Positions 62,101 to 64,000 of a DNA stretch of 64,000 bases are shown here, piece by piece. The number at the start of each line of letters is the position of its first letter. Positions within the stretch are counted from its first letter, which is position 1. The translations under genes and the position numbers were made by a program. The DNA is taken from contig NZ_QPIW01000001.1 in assembly GCF_003339505.1 (NCBI RefSeq), positions 124,001 to 188,000 on the forward strand, written 5' to 3'. The notes beneath the pieces were generated by a model that saw only the letters and a list, made by a program, of their open reading frames with translations, made no database searches and was not told the DNA's origin. The DNA is from Runella aurantiaca (lineage in GTDB: Bacteria; Bacteroidota; Bacteroidia; Cytophagales; Spirosomataceae).

Positions 62101-62808
62101 ATGCAAGAAAAAGTGAATAATTTTGCTCAAAATCTTTCTTATCTGCGAAGTAAACTGGACGGAAAGGTATCTCAACAGCGCTTGGCCGATGAGTTAGGGA
62201 TAAAAAAATCTACCTTGGCAGCGTATGAATTGGGCAGAGCGGAGCCGAGTTTTGAAGATTTGATTCGTCTGGCTACGTTTTTCGCCATTCCTATCGACGG
62301 TTTTTTGCGCAAGGATTTACGTAACGATACGCGCCCCGTGTCAACCAACGGCGACCTTCGGGTGTTGGTAACCACCGTTGACCCTCAAAACCGCGAAAAT
62401 ATCGAGTTTGTGCCCGTTCGAGCCATGGGGGGCTATGCCGAAGGCTACGGCGATATTGACTACATCAACCGCCTGCCGGCGTTTCAGGTGCCTTTCCTAT
62501 CGCGTGACCGGAAGTACCGGGCATTTCCCTACGAAGGAGATTCTATGCCGCCCCTGCGCGAAGGTTCGGTGGTGTTTGGAGAGTACATTGACCAATGGGA
62601 CGGCGTCAAAAACGGTACCATTTGCCTCGTGGTGACCAAAGATGAAGGGGTGGTGCTAAAAAAAGTATTTAACTACTTGGAAGACAAAGGGGTACTGGTG
62701 CTTAAGTCGCTCAACGAGCGCTATGCACCTTACCCGGTTCGTCGCGAAGAAATTCAGGAATTGTGGCGTTTTGCGGGCTATTTTGATTCAGAATTTCCGA
62801 TGGGGTAA
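62101..62808 (+). CDS. XRE-family repressor with S24 peptidase-like domain
   Basis: A protein of 235 residues from the ATG at 62101. Residues about 8-65 form an XRE helix-turn-helix (QQRLADELGIKKSTLAAYELGRAEPS), and about 105-225 an S24/LexA-CI-like domain with Ser148 (EGDSMPPL) and Lys187/188 (VVLKKVF). The cleavage position, AMGGYAEGY, is not a clear Ala-Gly pair as in LexA, so self-cleavage is uncertain. It is divergent from umuDC and probably controls it and itself in response to DNA damage or a related signal. Confidence 0.87.
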   Translation: MQEKVNNFAQNLSYLRSKLDGKVSQQRLADELGIKKSTLAAYELGRAEPSFEDLIRLATFFAIPIDGFLRKDLRNDTRPVSTNGDLRVLVTTVDPQNRENIEFVPVRAMGGYAEGYGDIDYINRLPAFQVPFLSRDRKYRAFPYEGDSMPPLREGSVVFGEYIDQWDGVKNGTICLVVTKDEGVVLKKVFNYLEDKGVLVLKSLNERYAPYPVRREEIQELWRFAGYFDSEFPMG

Positions 62809-62824
62809 TATTGGGCGATGTGGT

Positions 62825-62852
62825 TGCGGGAGGTTTCTTAAAACCGCCCGCA
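62825..62852. terminator. Hairpin between convergent XRE-S24 and GNAT genes
   Basis: 12-bp stem TGCGGGaGGTTT / AAACCgCCCGCA with one internal mismatch and a CTTA loop. No long T run follows, but its place between convergent stops fits a terminator. Confidence 0.6.
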
Positions 62853-62860
62853 GCCCATAT

Positions 62861-63391
62861 CTATAATTCTTTCTTCATCAAAAAATCATTCTGAACTTCG
62901 GTGCCGAGCGTAAAAGTATGCGCACCAAAGCGCTCGAAACCCATTTTTTCGTAGAACCGAATGGCTTTGGGGTTGTGTTCCCAAACGCCGAGCCAAACCA
63001 CCTTTGCGGCACTTTCTTTGGCCCATTCTAGGCAGGCCTGCATGAGTTGGACGCCTAATTGTTGGCCGTGGTAAGCCTTATCTAAGTAAATCCGCTCAAT
63101 TTCCAGCGCTTTTTTGTTTTCTAAGCCTTCGGCCGAGTGATTTTGAACGAGCTTGGCAAAACCAATCAACTCGCGCTGCTTTTCAACAATCAAATAGTGT
63201 ACATTTTCGTCCTGCAATTCAAGCTGAACTTGGGTTAACCCAAACCGCGTCGCTATATACAACTGCATGTTGGCAGGCGTGTTATAGCTCGCGTAGGTAT
63301 CAACGAAGGTCTTTTCCATCAAATCGCGCAGGGCAGGAGCATCCGACCCCTGAGCCGGGCGAATGGTGAATTCGGTGGTTATTGCGTTCAT
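62861..63391 (-). CDS. GNAT family N-acetyltransferase
   Basis: A protein of 176 residues from the ATG at 63391, which lies 1 base after the previous gene's stop; an upstream in-frame extension of 13 codons overlaps that gene. Motifs A and B are LDKAYHGQQLGVQLMQ and NPKAIRFYEKMGF, with the N-terminal FTIRPAQGSDAPALRDL strand. The substrate is not predictable. It forms a two-gene operon with the upstream GNAT gene. Confidence 0.87.
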   Translation of the reverse strand: MNAITTEFTIRPAQGSDAPALRDLMEKTFVDTYASYNTPANMQLYIATRFGLTQVQLELQDENVHYLIVEKQRELIGFAKLVQNHSAEGLENKKALEIERIYLDKAYHGQQLGVQLMQACLEWAKESAAKVVWLGVWEHNPKAIRFYEKMGFERFGAHTFTLGTEVQNDFLMKKEL

Positions 63392-63392
63392 T

Positions 63393-63881
63393 TTATCCAG
63401 CGATTTTGTATTCGTAAAACACGGTGTCAAGCGTCATGGCGGGAAACTGGGGAGGCAGCGTTGATTTTGGCAATTGTACAAAGCCGTTTTTTTCGTAAAA
63501 ACGCATGGCCGCCTGAAGTCGGGGCAGGGTTCCTAAATAAATGGCGGTCAGGCCGTGCTGACGACAATGCTCAAGCATGGCATTCAAAAGCAGGGTAGCA
63601 ATACCCAGTTCTTTTCCCCGAAAATCTTGGTGAACAAACATCTTACGAATCGCGCCCATTTGGTCGCCGATGTCAATCAGCGCAATGGTTCCGACCACCT
63701 GTCCCTCGTTTAAGGCCACCCAAAATGCCCCTTTGTTCTGGCAATAAAACGACGGAATGGTCAGTAAATCGGGCTGGTCGGCCAAAGTGATGGGAATGTT
63801 GAACTCGTTTTGCTGAATTCCTAAAATCAAGTCAATGATGGACGGTTGATGTGCTTCGCTGTAATGGGCAATTTGAATCAT
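63393..63881 (-). CDS. GNAT family N-acetyltransferase
   Basis: A 162-residue protein starting MIQIAHYSEAHQPSIIDLIL. The acetyl-CoA loop is VHQDFRGKELGIATLLLN, followed by RLQAAMRFYEKNGF. It resembles the small GNATs with the MARR-fused or stand-alone type, but no extra domain is present. It is the first gene of the two-gene GNAT operon. Confidence 0.87.
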   Translation of the reverse strand: MIQIAHYSEAHQPSIIDLILGIQQNEFNIPITLADQPDLLTIPSFYCQNKGAFWVALNEGQVVGTIALIDIGDQMGAIRKMFVHQDFRGKELGIATLLLNAMLEHCRQHGLTAIYLGTLPRLQAAMRFYEKNGFVQLPKSTLPPQFPAMTLDTVFYEYKIAG

Positions 63882-63917
63882 ATTATTGTATTAGATGGGT
63901 TTCTGCTTGCCGACGAC

Positions 63918-63945
63918 AAACCTCCCCGCAAGCGCGGAGAGGTTT
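63918..63945. terminator. Hairpin upstream of the GNAT operon, near the window edge
   Basis: AAACCTC / GAGGTTT arms with inner CCGC / GCGG pairs, followed by TTTT. It most likely terminates a plus-strand gene lying beyond, or is a repeat; no gene for it is visible in the window. Confidence 0.4.
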
Positions 63946-64000
63946 TGGAGTCATAAAAGACAACTAAAAATCGTATTGGAAAATGAGTACGATGAACAAA

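Overview
The window reads as the chromosome of a Bacteroidota bacterium, most likely order Cytophagales (Spirosomataceae / Runella-like). This is inferred from family content (secreted DUF1080 proteins, twin-arginine Gfo/Idh/MocA oxidoreductases, DUF5916 barrel protein, FG-GAP lipoprotein with a haem c site, ISAon1-type insertion sequence remnants, DUF5990, long FtsX-type permease) and from Bacteroidota-type promoters (TTTG, about 19 bp, TAnnTTTG). No 16S rRNA is present, so genus is not proven.

Layout. 1-7.4 kb is housekeeping: a partial DUF1684 gene, metY, the bS6-bS18-bL9 ribosomal operon (with strong Shine-Dalgarno sites, unusual in this phylum), a YtxH-like gene, and a sulfur-mobilisation run sufS, antitoxin, ParE-like toxin, sufE, DUF59, bacilliredoxin. 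7.5-16 kb holds a methyltransferase, a VWA protein, a pentahaem cytochrome, a GNAT enzyme, a 2-oxoacid dehydrogenase E2, cinA, doxX and a qmcA-nfeD pair. 16-29.6 kb has two secreted sugar-type genes, an FG-GAP/haem lipoprotein, an endonuclease/phosphatase-fold protein, a four-gene run ending in dprA, an M48 lipoprotein peptidase and an aldo/keto reductase. 29.7-43 kb has a DegT aminotransferase, nagA, tRNA-Lys, FAH-family hydrolase, DUF5916, HAD, amidohydrolase, Kelch, VOC, serine hydrolase, SRPBCC and DUF5990 genes.

43.1-44.5 kb is a graveyard of mobile DNA: an IS110 transposase C-terminus, a GC-rich segment with inverted repeats, an ISAon1-type transposase C-terminus with two short GC-rich insertions, its terminal repeat, and an NTF2-like pseudogene cut off by that terminus. 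A second ISAon1-type remnant (N-terminus plus related terminal repeat) abuts the 3' end of nagA near 32 kb.

The most interesting system is at 48.8-60.0 kb (minus strand): a three-gene assembly line. A 2173-residue hybrid NRPS-PKS (A-PCP-KS-AT-ACP-aminotransferase) feeds a 1336-residue NRPS (C-A-PCP-TE), followed by an overlapping Sfp-type phosphopantetheinyl transferase. Domain order predicts an amino acid extended by one malonyl unit, beta-keto to beta-amine conversion in cis, coupling to a second amino acid (code close to the glycine code) and thioesterase release, i.e. a small beta,gamma-diamino acyl dipeptide-like product. No tailoring or export gene is adjacent. Next to it lie umuDC and a divergent XRE-S24 repressor-like gene, then two GNAT genes.
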